From contig NZ_JACHFM010000001.1 of assembly GCF_014201905.1 (NCBI RefSeq), positions 1,130,994 through 1,194,993 on the forward strand: a DNA stretch of 64,000 nucleotides. Direction: 5' to 3'. Positions within the stretch are counted from its first letter, which is position 1. Each line of letters begins with the position of its first letter. The DNA is from Amaricoccus macauensis (lineage in GTDB: Bacteria; Pseudomonadota; Alphaproteobacteria; Rhodobacterales; Rhodobacteraceae). A program made the position numbers and the translations under genes. This document shows, piece after piece, positions 55,549 to 64,000 of the stretch. Below the pieces are notes generated by a model. The model ran no database searches. It was given only the letters and a program-made list of their open reading frames with translations, and was not told the DNA's origin.

Positions 55549-56035
55549 CCGTCCCTCTCCCGCGCTTCTCGCGTTGCCCGCGTCAGAGACGCGCGAGGGG
55601 ACACTGCGCCGGGGAGGGTAAAGGAAGGGTCAATGGGGGAGGAGAGGGCGGGGGGATTTTGGCATTCACGGGGGTGGCACAATGTGCGCACATCGTTTGC
55701 GCCGCGCACCCCAAGCCTATATGCAGAACTCATGATATATTTCACAAACTGACGAAGGCGCCAGGAGTCAATGAAGGTGGACAGACCGCCCTCGCGTCGG
55801 CGACAATCTGCCCATCCACCAGCAAATAGCCGTCCGCGACGTGCATCGGAGGCGGCGGATCGAGAGGCATGCCGCAATTCTCCAGCGCAGATGCGCGACA
55901 GGGAGAACAGCACCTCTCGAAGCTGAAATGACGATAAGGACGGCACCCAGACAGGCAAGAATCAAGTGAAACGTCGTCTTGATTGGTTCCAGATTTCTTC
56001 ATACGCTGTGGGGACGGCCTAAAGGGTAGCCTTGG
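55549..56035. other. Gene-poor boundary between flgF and the AT-rich island
   Basis: This 487-base gap holds the flgF promoter region, a perfect 12-base palindrome ATGTGCGCACAT (55682-55693) and then a stretch of intermediate composition. On the minus strand two overlapping short frames, 65 and 86 aa (55768-55965 and 55742-56002), look weakly protein-like in different parts: a hydrophobic start MILACLGAVLIVI in one and MHVADGYLLVDGQIVADARA in the other. This suggests a decayed or frameshifted small gene, but neither is recognised. Confidence 0.4.
55979..56007 (+). promoter_or_regulatory. Possible promoter of the island gene pair
   Basis: TTGATT (55979-55984), 17 bases, TACGCT (56002-56007), about 28 bases before the first ATG. 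The match is partial (4/6 and 3/6). Confidence 0.35.
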
Positions 56036-56536
56036 ATGCTCGAACTTTTAAAGAAGAACTGGGGCAGAGCGTGCAGTGAAGTACTATCTTCAGTAGTAGG
56101 ATCTTTAGGCTTCATCTATGTTATAGCAATAATACTGTCTATACAAAATCCCCCCTCTTCTATTGGAAATCAATTTAGCAAATACTTTGCAGGTGGTCAG
56201 ATCACAATGTCCATACTTCCAGTTGCGGGAGTAGCATTTATGGCATTGCTGCGCCACAAGGCCACACATCAAGTTTTAGCATTAATTTTGCTTATTACGC
56301 TGGTATTCCCGATCGTAGCCACTTCTTTTATAATCGGTCTTAATCCGGGATTTGAGACGGGAGGGCTAAAATCCCCATTGTTAACGTGGCTATGGGTTCA
56401 ATTTTTTGGGCTGCACGTGCTTTGGTTTATTATCCTACTATTAGAGCCAAAAATACCAACAGCCCAGCAAGCCGGGGAAGATCAAGAAAACCGCGTAAAC
56501 AGCATCAAGCTCGGAGCCAATCGCCGTGCAGAATAG
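56036..56536 (+). CDS. Four-helix membrane protein of the AT-rich island
   Basis: 166-aa integral membrane protein of no family I recognise. Four hydrophobic segments lie near residues 17-38, 55-72, 77-101 and 116-137, followed by a charged tail of about 30 residues that is probably cytoplasmic. Base composition and codon use are strikingly AT-rich compared with neighbours (many AAA, ATA, TTA codons), a sign of recent transfer. Its stop lies 11 bases inside the following DGQHR gene, so the two are expected to be made together. A partner or membrane effector for the DGQHR protein is an inference from that linkage. Confidence 0.8.
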   Translation: MLELLKKNWGRACSEVLSSVVGSLGFIYVIAIILSIQNPPSSIGNQFSKYFAGGQITMSILPVAGVAFMALLRHKATHQVLALILLITLVFPIVATSFIIGLNPGFETGGLKSPLLTWLWVQFFGLHVLWFIILLLEPKIPTAQQAGEDQENRVNSIKLGANRRAE

Positions 56537-57707
56537 TATCCATCTGCCAATTAACATTCCTGTATCAAAAGTATCTCAGCCAATAGGTGATTTCTACGTT
56601 GGATGCATTGACGCGCGGACCCTGGTTGGTATCTCATATACGGAGATCCGCGCCTTTATTAGCGGAACGCAAGGCAAGATTGCAGGGATACAGCGAGAGA
56701 GATCCGAGAAAAGAATAAAGAGCATCGAGAAGTATGTAAACTTGGACTATGCTACATTCCCAACCTCAGTTATTATTGCTGTTGCAGCAGAATGCGTCGA
56801 GTTGACACCATATTGTACCAATGCCACAAAGAGCAACTCTAAGGGTATATTCAATCTAGAGCTCACGACGTATGGCTCGCCCGGAGACAATGATTACATT
56901 CCCGTAGAGAAAATTGCATTCATTATCGATGGTCAGCATCGAGTTGCTGGACTCGAAGGCTTAGACAATCATCGAAATTTTGACGTTAATATTTCAATCT
57001 TCGTTGGCGCCTCCGAAGCGGACAAAGCCGAGATCTTCGCGCGAGTAAACCAAGCTCAGACGAAGGTGAATCAAAGCCTAGTGGTGGACTTGGCATCGTA
57101 CTATGAGGAGAGAGGCCCAGTAAAATTCGCTCATGAGGTAGTATTAGCCATGAACAGAGATGTTGAAGGCCCGCTTCATGATAAGATAAAGCGACTTGGA
57201 AAGGCTGAGCCCGGCAAAGGCATGGTTCAGACGCTCGCTCAGGCAACGGTAGTGAAGCCAATCGTGGAGTACATCACGCCTGATCCAGAGTCTGAGAGGA
57301 ACAAGCGCTACAAAGGACTCTTTGGACTGAAGAGGAATCCAGATGATTGGAGAACATTTATCTTCCAGCCCTTCTTTGACAAAAATGATGATAGCGGACT
57401 GTTCTTATGTCTGACAAACTTCTTTAACGCTGTGAAGTATAAATGGCCTAGTTGTTGGGATAACGCTCCAACAGGATCTATCTTGAATCGAACAACCGGC
57501 TATGTCGCACTGATGCGATTTTTTCGCCCCCTCTACTTGAAACACTGTGAGCGCGGAGAAGTTCTGCCGTTTGAAGTTTGTAGAAAGACATTTGAGCGCA
57601 TCAGTATTGAAGACGGGGAGCTTACGCGTGATTTATTCGTTCCGGGTAGTTCTGGGATCTCGGCGCTTTATCGTCGACTGATCATCGACGCAGGGCTCGA
57701 GCAGTAA
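56526..57707 (+). CDS. DGQHR-domain protein (DndB-like group)
   Basis: 393-aa soluble protein with the hallmark motif IIDGQHRVAGL (Asp135-Arg139) and the downstream IFARVNQAQTKVNQS segment (Phe171-Asn182), both diagnostic of the DGQHR domain, distantly ParB-like and found in DndB, the regulator of DNA phosphorothioation islands, and in other defence loci. The C-terminal 200 residues are not recognised. Start is GTG 56526, with GGAG nine bases upstream. dndACDE or other dnd genes are absent, so a role separate from phosphorothioation is likely. AT-rich and unlike its surroundings. Function unknown. Confidence 0.85.
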   Translation: MQNSIHLPINIPVSKVSQPIGDFYVGCIDARTLVGISYTEIRAFISGTQGKIAGIQRERSEKRIKSIEKYVNLDYATFPTSVIIAVAAECVELTPYCTNATKSNSKGIFNLELTTYGSPGDNDYIPVEKIAFIIDGQHRVAGLEGLDNHRNFDVNISIFVGASEADKAEIFARVNQAQTKVNQSLVVDLASYYEERGPVKFAHEVVLAMNRDVEGPLHDKIKRLGKAEPGKGMVQTLAQATVVKPIVEYITPDPESERNKRYKGLFGLKRNPDDWRTFIFQPFFDKNDDSGLFLCLTNFFNAVKYKWPSCWDNAPTGSILNRTTGYVALMRFFRPLYLKHCERGEVLPFEVCRKTFERISIEDGELTRDLFVPGSSGISALYRRLIIDAGLEQ

Positions 57708-57740
57708 GGTAATTGAAGCGCCACCCCTGAATGCCTCGCG

Positions 57741-58751
57741 TCACCCCCGCGTCCGCGTCTTCAGCCACCGGTCGAACGCCACCGCGAGGATCAGGATCAG
57801 GCCAATGACGATCTGTTGGGTGTAGGAGGAGACGTTGTTGAGGACGAGGCCGTTCACCAGCACGCCGATCAGCGCGGCGCCGACCACCGTGCCGCCGACG
57901 CTGCCCACGCCGCCGAAGAGCGAGGTGCCTCCGATGACCACGGCGGAGATGACGGTGAGCTCGTAGCCCATGCCGGCGACGGCTTCCGCCGAGTTCAGGC
58001 GCGCGGCGAGGACGAAGGCGGCGAGGCCGCAGAAGAAGCCGACGATCACGTAGACCGAGACGAGGATGCGGTCGACGCGGAGCCCTGAGAGCCGCGCCGC
58101 CTCGGCGTTGCCGCCGACCGCGTAGACCGAGCGGCCGTAGCGGGTGTAGCGCAGCACGAGGTGGCAGAGGAGTGCCGCGCCGAGGAAGATGATGACCGGC
58201 ACCGGCACCGGGCCGACGAGCCCCGTCCCCCACCAGCGCATGTCGGCAGTGAAGCCCGAGATCGGCCCGCCGTTCGAGATGGTGAGCGTCAGGCCCCGGA
58301 AGATCGTGAGACCGCCCAGCGTCACCACGAAGGGCGGCACCTTCAGCCGGGTGATCGTCAGCCCCTGGATGAGGCCGGCGAGGCAGCCGGTGGCGATCGC
58401 CGCGAGGAGTGCCGCGAACCAGCCGTAGCCCGCGCCCGCCGCGGACTCGAGCGCCAGCGTGTTCGCCGTGCCGCCTTTCGCCACCACCGCCGCGATCATG
58501 CCGCAGAGCGCGAGCAGCGAGCCGACCGAGAGGTCGATCCCCGCCGTCAGGATCACGAACGTCATGCCGAGCGCGATCAGCCCGGTGATCGAGATCTGCC
58601 GGAGCACGTTGAAGAGGTTGATCGGGTTCAGGAAGTTCGGGTTCATGATCGTGAAGATCACCATCAGCACCGCGAGGAACAGCAGCGGCCCGAACCGCTT
58701 TAGGAGGCCAAAGGCGTTCACGCCGGGGCGGGTGTCGTCGGAGGTGGTCAT
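57741..58751 (-). CDS. Sugar ABC transporter permease (RbsC-like)
   Basis: Membrane subunit (336 aa) of a carbohydrate uptake ABC transporter, about eight to ten helices. Features of the RbsC family: MTFVILTAGIDLSVGSLLAL near the N-terminus, GLTIFRGLTLTISNGGPISG, the cytoplasmic coupling loop YTRYGRSVYAVGGNAEAARLSG and the C-terminal AVVIGGTSLFGGVGSVGGTVVGA. Its start overlaps the ATPase stop by four bases. It is last of the operon; the AT-rich island lies just beyond. Confidence 0.95.
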   Translation of the reverse strand: MTTSDDTRPGVNAFGLLKRFGPLLFLAVLMVIFTIMNPNFLNPINLFNVLRQISITGLIALGMTFVILTAGIDLSVGSLLALCGMIAAVVAKGGTANTLALESAAGAGYGWFAALLAAIATGCLAGLIQGLTITRLKVPPFVVTLGGLTIFRGLTLTISNGGPISGFTADMRWWGTGLVGPVPVPVIIFLGAALLCHLVLRYTRYGRSVYAVGGNAEAARLSGLRVDRILVSVYVIVGFFCGLAAFVLAARLNSAEAVAGMGYELTVISAVVIGGTSLFGGVGSVGGTVVGAALIGVLVNGLVLNNVSSYTQQIVIGLILILAVAFDRWLKTRTRG

Positions 58752-60325
58752 GCGGTGGCTTCCTCGCGGGTCTCGAGCGCCATCAGCGCCATCAGCTTCT
58801 CTTCGGTGGCCTCGGAGGCGGGCATCTCGCCGGTGATGCGGCCCTGGCGCATGGTGACGATGCGGTCGGAGACCGCGAGGATCTCGGGCAGCTCCGAGGA
58901 GATGACCAGAACGGCGATGCCGCGCGAGGCGAGCTGCACGAGGATCTGGTGCACCTCGGCCTTGGCGCCCACGTCCACGCCCCGGGTCGGCTCGTCGACG
59001 ATCAGCACCTTCGGATCGCGCGCCAGCCAGCGGGCGACGATCACCTTCTGCTGGTTGCCGCCCGACAGCCCGTCGATGCGCTGCTCCGGGCTCGCCATGC
59101 GGATCGAGAGGGCCTTGCGGTATTCCGCGAGGACGCGGCGCTCCTCGCGCTCGCGCATGATCCCGAGCGGCCCGGCGAAGCGCGACAGCGCCGCCACGGA
59201 GAAGTTCGTGAGGATGCCGAGGGCGGCGAAGATCGCCTGATGCTTGCGGTCCTCCGGCACGAGGCCGATGCCGCGCGCGATCGCGTCATGCGGCGAGCTC
59301 GGCGCATAGGCCGCGCCGTCGAGGGTCATGCTGCCCGACGCCACCGGATCGGCGCCGAAGACCGCCCGGGCAAGCTCGGTGCGGCCGGAGCCCACGAGGC
59401 CGGCGAGGCCGAGGATCTCGCCGGCGCGGATGTCGAGATCGACGCCGCCGAGGGTGATGGCGTTCGGCGCCTCGGGGTTTCGCGGCGTCGTCAGCCCCCG
59501 GATCGCCAGCCGGGTGTCGCCGGGCGCATGGCGCTCGGTCGGACGGGCGTAGAGCTCGGAGGCGGCGCGGCCGACCATGCGCTCGATGATCGCCGGGATC
59601 GGGATCGGCCCCGCGTCGCGCGCCATGTGTCCGGCGAGGCGCCCGTCGCGCAGCACGGTGACGCGGTCGCAGATCTGCGAGGCTTCCTCCAGGCGGTGCG
59701 TCACGAACATGATGGCGACGCCCTCGCCCCGCAGCCGGCTCATGATCGCCAGCAGCCGCGCGACCTCGGCCTCGGTCAGTGCCGACGTCGGCTCGTCCAT
59801 GATGATGAGCCGCGACGAGAGCGAGAGGGCGCGGGCGATCTCCACCAGCTGCTGCTCGGCGACCGAGAGTGCCGAGACCGGCGTCTCCGGGTCGGTGGTG
59901 AGCCCGACGCGAGCGATGATCGCCCTGGTCTCGCGGCGCATGGCCCGCCAGTCGACGAGACCGAGCCCGCTGAGCGGCGCGCGGCCGATGAAGATGTTCT
60001 CCGCCACGCTCAGCGTCGGGATGAGCGAGAGTTCCTGATAGATCGTGACGATGCCGCGCGCCTTGGCCTCGATCGGCGAGGCCGGCGCGTAGGGCGCGCC
60101 GTCGAAGGTGATCGTGCCGGAACTCGGCGGCTGGGCGCCGGAGAGGATTTTCAGGAGCGTCGACTTGCCGGCGCCGTTCTCGCCGAGCAGGCCCAGCACC
60201 TCGCCGGCGCGGACGTCGAGCGAGACGCCGTCGAGGGCGGTGACGCCGACGAAGCGCTTGCCGAGATTGTCGATGACGAGCAACGGCTCTGCCGACGCCG
60301 CTGGGGAGGCGGTGGGAGCAACCAA
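58748..60325 (-). CDS. Sugar ABC transporter ATPase (RbsA-like, tandem domains)
   Basis: ATP-binding subunit (525 aa) with two ABC domains. First domain: Walker A GENGAGKST, signature LSVAEQQLVEIARA, Walker B LIIMDEPTSALTEAEV. Second: degenerate Walker A GLVGSGRTEL, signature LSGGNQQKVIVARWLA, Walker B VLIVDEPTRGVDVGAK. This asymmetry is usual for RbsA-type proteins. A TTG start at 60325 is supported by GGAGG eight bases upstream. Substrate is a pentose or hexose; not determined. Confidence 0.95.
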   Translation of the reverse strand: MVAPTASPAASAEPLLVIDNLGKRFVGVTALDGVSLDVRAGEVLGLLGENGAGKSTLLKILSGAQPPSSGTITFDGAPYAPASPIEAKARGIVTIYQELSLIPTLSVAENIFIGRAPLSGLGLVDWRAMRRETRAIIARVGLTTDPETPVSALSVAEQQLVEIARALSLSSRLIIMDEPTSALTEAEVARLLAIMSRLRGEGVAIMFVTHRLEEASQICDRVTVLRDGRLAGHMARDAGPIPIPAIIERMVGRAASELYARPTERHAPGDTRLAIRGLTTPRNPEAPNAITLGGVDLDIRAGEILGLAGLVGSGRTELARAVFGADPVASGSMTLDGAAYAPSSPHDAIARGIGLVPEDRKHQAIFAALGILTNFSVAALSRFAGPLGIMREREERRVLAEYRKALSIRMASPEQRIDGLSGGNQQKVIVARWLARDPKVLIVDEPTRGVDVGAKAEVHQILVQLASRGIAVLVISSELPEILAVSDRIVTMRQGRITGEMPASEATEEKLMALMALETREEATA

Positions 60326-60381
60326 GGCGGTGTCCTCCGGGAAGGGATCCGGGCGGCCCGTCGGGGACCGCCCGGCCAGCG

Positions 60382-61326
60382 TCAGCCGGTCTCGCCGATG
60401 CGTTCGGCCTTGTCGAGATTTTCCTTGGTGAGGACGATCGGGGTCAGGAGCACCAGCGCCTGCTCCGGGTCCTTGCCATCGCGGGCCTTGGCGACGGCGA
60501 TGCGGACCGCGGTGCGCGCCTGCTCGCCCGGGAACTGCTCGACCGTTCCCGCGAGCACGCCGTCCCGCACGGCGACCAGCGCCTCGGGCAGCGCGTCGAA
60601 GCCGTAGATCTTCACGTCCTTCATCCCGGCGGAGGCCACCGCCTCGGCGGCACCGAGCGCCATGTCGTCGTTGGCGCAGACGATGACGTCAGGCTTGCCG
60701 TTCGCGGTGAGGCCCGCCTCGGTGACCGAGAGCGCCTCGGCACGGGCGAAGTTCGCGGTCTGCTCGAAGACGATCTGGTACTTGTCCTTGAGCGGATCGA
60801 GGATGTCGTGGACGCCCTTGTTGCGGTCGATCGCCGGGCCGGCGCCGGGCTGGCCCTGCAGGTGGAAGATCTTCGCGCCGTCCGGGAAGGCCGCGATGAT
60901 CGCGTTGGCCTGCGCCTCGCCGCCCTTGGTGTTGTCCGCGCCCACGTGCGCGAGGATCCCTTCGACGCCGTCGACTCGGCGGTCGATGGTCACGACCGGG
61001 ACGCCCGCCTGCACCGCCTGCTCGACCGCCGGGGCGAGCGCGTTGACGTCGAGCGGCGAGATGACGATCGCCTTCACGCCCTGCACGAGCGCCGCCTCGA
61101 TGTCGCCGGTCTGCTTCGGCGCGGAGTTCTGGCCGTCGCTCTCGATCAGCCCGACCTTCTGCGCCTCGGCCTCGACCTTGATCTGGTTCAGCATGTGGAC
61201 GAAGAACGGGAAACTGAGGCTCGGCACCGATCCGAGAATAGTGATGTCGGCAGCAAACGCCCCGCTCGGCACGATCGCCAGCGCGCCCACGGCCACCGTC
61301 GATTTCAGGAAGCTGCGTCTGTTCAT
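60382..61326 (-). CDS. Periplasmic sugar-binding protein (RbsB-like), Tat signal
   Basis: Solute receptor (314 aa from ATG 61326, preceded by GGGAGGG) of the ABC importer encoded downstream. The leader MNRRSFLKSTVAVGALA carries a twin-arginine motif, unusual for this class, and ends near AFA-AD. The mature protein has the periplasmic-binding fold of the ribose/galactose family: SDGQNSAPKQTGDIEAALVQG, ISPLDVNALAPAVEQA, VVTIDRRVDG, HVGADNTKGGEAQA and CANDDMALGAAEAV. It is the first gene of the operon; the 211-base region upstream shows no promoter or operator that I can fix. Confidence 0.95.
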   Translation of the reverse strand: MNRRSFLKSTVAVGALAIVPSGAFAADITILGSVPSLSFPFFVHMLNQIKVEAEAQKVGLIESDGQNSAPKQTGDIEAALVQGVKAIVISPLDVNALAPAVEQAVQAGVPVVTIDRRVDGVEGILAHVGADNTKGGEAQANAIIAAFPDGAKIFHLQGQPGAGPAIDRNKGVHDILDPLKDKYQIVFEQTANFARAEALSVTEAGLTANGKPDVIVCANDDMALGAAEAVASAGMKDVKIYGFDALPEALVAVRDGVLAGTVEQFPGEQARTAVRIAVAKARDGKDPEQALVLLTPIVLTKENLDKAERIGETG

Positions 61327-61537
61327 CGGTCCCTCCCCTGGGATGTCTTCGCGGCTGCATGTTTGCTCTGACGGCTGCAACCTCCTCCACGCTAGCCAGT
61401 CGCGGAGCGTCTCACAACGGGGAAGTCGCGAGATTTTCCGGGGGCGTCCGGGGGATACCAACCGGTCGCGGGAGCGGGGACGGCTGGCGGCCCGGGGACC
61501 GCCGGCACGCCGCGCCGCGGCCACCGGCGATGCCTCG

Positions 61538-63836
61538 TCAGTGTGGCACGGACTGCCCGAGGGTTGCGGAATTCTCCTCCTCCTGCCGATCGTCGCCCTC
61601 GTCCGGCGCCTTGTCGCCGGTGATCGCCGAGGCGACGTCGGCGGCGAGTTCGTTCAGGAGTTCGATCTCCTCGTCCGCGAGCTCGCGCGGGCTCGTATCA
61701 AGGATACAGAGCGCGCCGAGGACCTTGCCGTCCGAAGTCCTGATCGGTGCCCCGGCGTAGAAGCGCGTATCCCAGAGCCCGATCGCGGGGTTGTCGGCGA
61801 AGCGCGGGTCGCGCTTGGTATCCTCGATGACCAGCGTCTCGTCGCCGGAGACCACATGATCACAGACCGCGTCCTCGCGCGGCATCACGATCATGTCGGT
61901 GCCGTCACGGGTGCGCTCGCCCGGCAGGTCGCGGCTCTGGCCAACGATGAACTCCCGGTCGCCGGCAATCGCGGAAATCACGGCGAACTCGACGTTGAAG
62001 ACATCCGCCGCGCGGGCCGCAAAGGCGTCGAGGTCCTCGCGCGCATGGCCATCCAGAACCCTGGTCTCCTCAAGGGCGGCGACACGCTCGGCATCGTTCT
62101 CCGGCCGCTCGGCGACGAGGTGCTCGCTCGCCTGGGCGGGCGAAAGCATCTGCCCGATCCGGTGCACCGCCTCATGGATCGACGTGACGATGGAGTCCGC
62201 GCCGAGATCGGCCTCGGCGTCGGCTTCGGCCAGTGCCTCCGGCGCGTTCCAGAGCGCCAGCACGATCCGCACGTCCGGCCAGCGCTGCCGCAGGCGACGG
62301 CAGAAGCCCCGCGCCGACAACTCCGGCTCGCGGCTGAAGTAGCTGAGGCAGACGATTTCGATGCCGTCGAGATCGAGCTTGTCGAGATAGCGCGCGGTCA
62401 CCGCACCGGACGGACGCTCGACGGCGGCCACACCGGCGAAGCCGAGCGCATGGACCAACATCTCGCAGGCAACCGAATCGATCTCCCACTTGCCGCCGAT
62501 GCAGGCGACGCGGGGCTCGCCCGCGACCACCGGCGCGGGATGATCCTCGCGCAGGTCCGCCAGCATGATGTCCATGCCGTTCACCACGCGCAGGCGATGC
62601 TCCGCGCGAGCGGTGGTGAGGAAGTCCTCGCTCGCCTGCCGCAGGACCTCGATCCCGTATTCGTCGTAGAACTCGGTGACCGAGGTCGCCTCGATCGACT
62701 CATCTGCGATCTCTATCGCCTCGTCGGGATCGTCCGCGATCAGCCGCTGATAGATGCGCGTCGGTATGTCGAGAACCGGTGTCGATCCGAGCAGCGTATC
62801 GAAGAACTGGAGCTGCGGCAGGTTGCGCCCGACCACCAGCAGGCAGACGGTCAGCGGCGTCGACAAGATAAGCCCGACCGGCCCCCAGAGCGCCGTCCAG
62901 AACGTCGCGGCGGCGATCAGCGACAGGGCTGACAGTCCGGTGCTCGACCCGTAGAGCAGCGGCTCGACAATGTTGTTGCTGATGAGCTCGAGGAAGATGA
63001 TGAGCCCGCCCGTCATCAGCACCATGTGCCATCCCGGATCGACGGCGAACGCCAGCGCCAGCGGGAAGACCGACGACAGGACCGGCCCGACGTAGGGGAT
63101 GAAGCGCATGAGCGCCGCGAGCGTGCCCCAGAGGATCCAGCCCGGCACCCCGATCGCCCAGAGACCGAGCGCCATGGGGATGCCGTAGGACCTCCTCCAT
63201 CGCGTCGGTGGAGCGGTGCAGGTTGCCGCCCAGCAGCCGGATCAGCCGGTCGCGCAGGTCGCCGCGGTCGAGCAACGCCAGGAAGACGAAGACGAGGACG
63301 ATACCGGCCGTGGCAACCGGGGCGAGCGCCGGCACGACCCACTCGGTCGCCGTCTTGAAGGGCGAGGTGGGTTCCGGGACGACTTCGACCTTCGTGGCGG
63401 GCGGCCCCTGATCGCTGCCCACCGCCTGCTGGACCTCGTCCTGCACCGCGGTCACCGTCTTCCACGCACCGTCGAACACCCCGGGCCCGGACATGCTCTG
63501 CCCGAGGTCGGCGATCTTGGTGCGGATCGTGCTCTGGTAGGTCGGGATCTCGGCACCGAGCGTGCGCACCTGCGAGCCGATGACGAGCCCGAGCATCAGC
63601 ACGAAGGTCACGACGACGATGAGCACCGCAATGACCGAGAGGACGCGCGGCAGGCCGCGCCGCGCAAGCCAGGTGACGAGCGGGCTGAGGGCGAAGCTGA
63701 TGAGAAACGCAATCGCCAGCGGGATCAGGATGTCCTTGCCGACGTAGAGGCCGAGCAGGACGAGCGCACCGACCGTCAGCCACGCCGCAAGCCTCACGAC
63801 GTCGGGCTGCTGCCCCGGGTGCTCCGGGTTGTCCAT
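61538..63836 (-). pseudogene. AI-2E-type permease fused to B12-binding-like and GAF domains, frame broken
   Basis: Two adjacent frames read as one protein: 63836 to about 63190 gives the N-terminal half of an AI-2E family membrane protein (MDNPEHPGQQ..., several helices), and the frame from about 63190 to 61538 gives its remainder (ALGLWAIGVPGWILWG and RFIPYVGP), then a B12-binding-like segment (EPRVACIGGKWEIDSVA) and a GAF domain (VFNVEFAVISAIAGDREFIVG to LGALCILDTSPREL). Near 63186-63200 the text jumps from DAMEE to YGIPMAL in another frame, and roughly 20 residues expected between them are missing, consistent with an out-of-frame deletion. A sequencing or assembly error is the alternative. 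AI-2E members export small metabolites. Confidence 0.8.
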
Positions 63837-63959
63837 GTCGTGCCCCCCTTGCCGGCACCACTCGCATCGCGAGCCGCCGTCGCGACTTCAACTGGTGACT
63901 AACGCCGCAGGGCAGGAAGGTTCCATCCGAAGGCGGGGAACAGCGCGGGCCGGGAGCGC

Positions 63960-64000
63960 GGGCGCAAGAAACGGGGGCGCAATGAACGGGGGTGTAAAAA
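63960..64000 (+). repeat. 15-bp tandem repeat at the window edge
   Basis: GGGCGCAAGAAACGG (63960-63974) and GGGCGCAATGAACGG (63975-63989) are direct copies with two mismatches, followed by a diverged start GGGTGTAAAAA cut by the window edge. No gene is visible between 63837 and the end, apart from the promoter region of the permease gene. Confidence 0.75.

Noticed and set aside
55751-57726. Direct repeat GAAGGCGCCA / GAAGCGCCA flanking the AT-rich island
   Set aside because: Short and needs an indel; could be chance, so not called an attachment site.

Overview
The window looks like chromosome from a high-GC alphaproteobacterium, most likely a Rhodobacterales-type organism. This is an inference from gene content: red-type (form IC) RubisCO with CbbX, flaF/flbT beside flagellin, an RpoHII-like sigma factor behind an RpoE-type promoter, a TIGR02302-family protein, IalB, and the surE-pcm-nlpD order. 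Coding is dense. The very long antisense frames typical of high-GC DNA were treated as shadows. I saw no tRNA, rRNA, CRISPR array, insertion sequence or integrase.

Layout. Bases 1-1973 hold the 3' part of a class A penicillin-binding protein. 2026-10945 (minus) is a Calvin-cycle operon in transcription order cbbF-cbbP-cbbT-cbbA-cbbL-cbbS-cbbX-rpe, with divergent cbbR at 11038. A 397-base gap between cbbS and cbbX carries several strong inverted repeats. 12362-14714 is ftsE-ftsX-plsC; accA, a TIGR02302 protein and lysA follow on the minus strand. 19756-24244 (minus) is pstS-pstC-pstA-pstB followed by a Fic-like gene with an altered active-site motif, and a Pho-box-like site precedes pstS. 24449-29338 (minus) holds ribF, a MaoC-like gene, a threonine-aldolase-like gene, ycgN, chaN and rpoH2.

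29632-34845 (plus) holds a GST, comM, surE, pcm and an nlpD-like gene. After it come an orphan fragment matching the C-terminus of DnaE2, a zinc-ribbon protein, a GH25 lysozyme lipoprotein and pntAB with a clear terminator. A hybrid HWE-type kinase/receiver and an IalB protein converge at 42.3 kb. 42973-51128 (plus) is a flagellar cluster (fliC-flaF-flbT-DUF1217-slt-flhA-fliR-flhB-small coiled coil). 52210-55548 (minus) is flgF-flgG-flgA-flgH-fliL, with a hydratase-like gene between the two flagellar blocks.

55.7-57.7 kb is a visibly AT-rich island with two overlapping genes, a four-helix membrane protein and a DGQHR-domain protein of the DndB-like group. It looks horizontally acquired, and this pair is the best candidate here for an undescribed system. 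The window ends with a sugar ABC transporter (substrate-binding protein, ATPase, permease) and an AI-2E-type membrane protein fused to B12-binding-like and GAF domains, whose frame is broken.

Working together: the cbb block fixes CO2 under CbbR; PntAB and PstSCAB supply NADPH and phosphate; ftsEX, the PBP, the degenerate LytM protein and GH25 act on the cell wall; two blocks of flagellar genes build export and rod/ring parts. Two gene-free stretches have the architecture of small RNA genes: 12019-12140 minus and about 51197-51340 plus.
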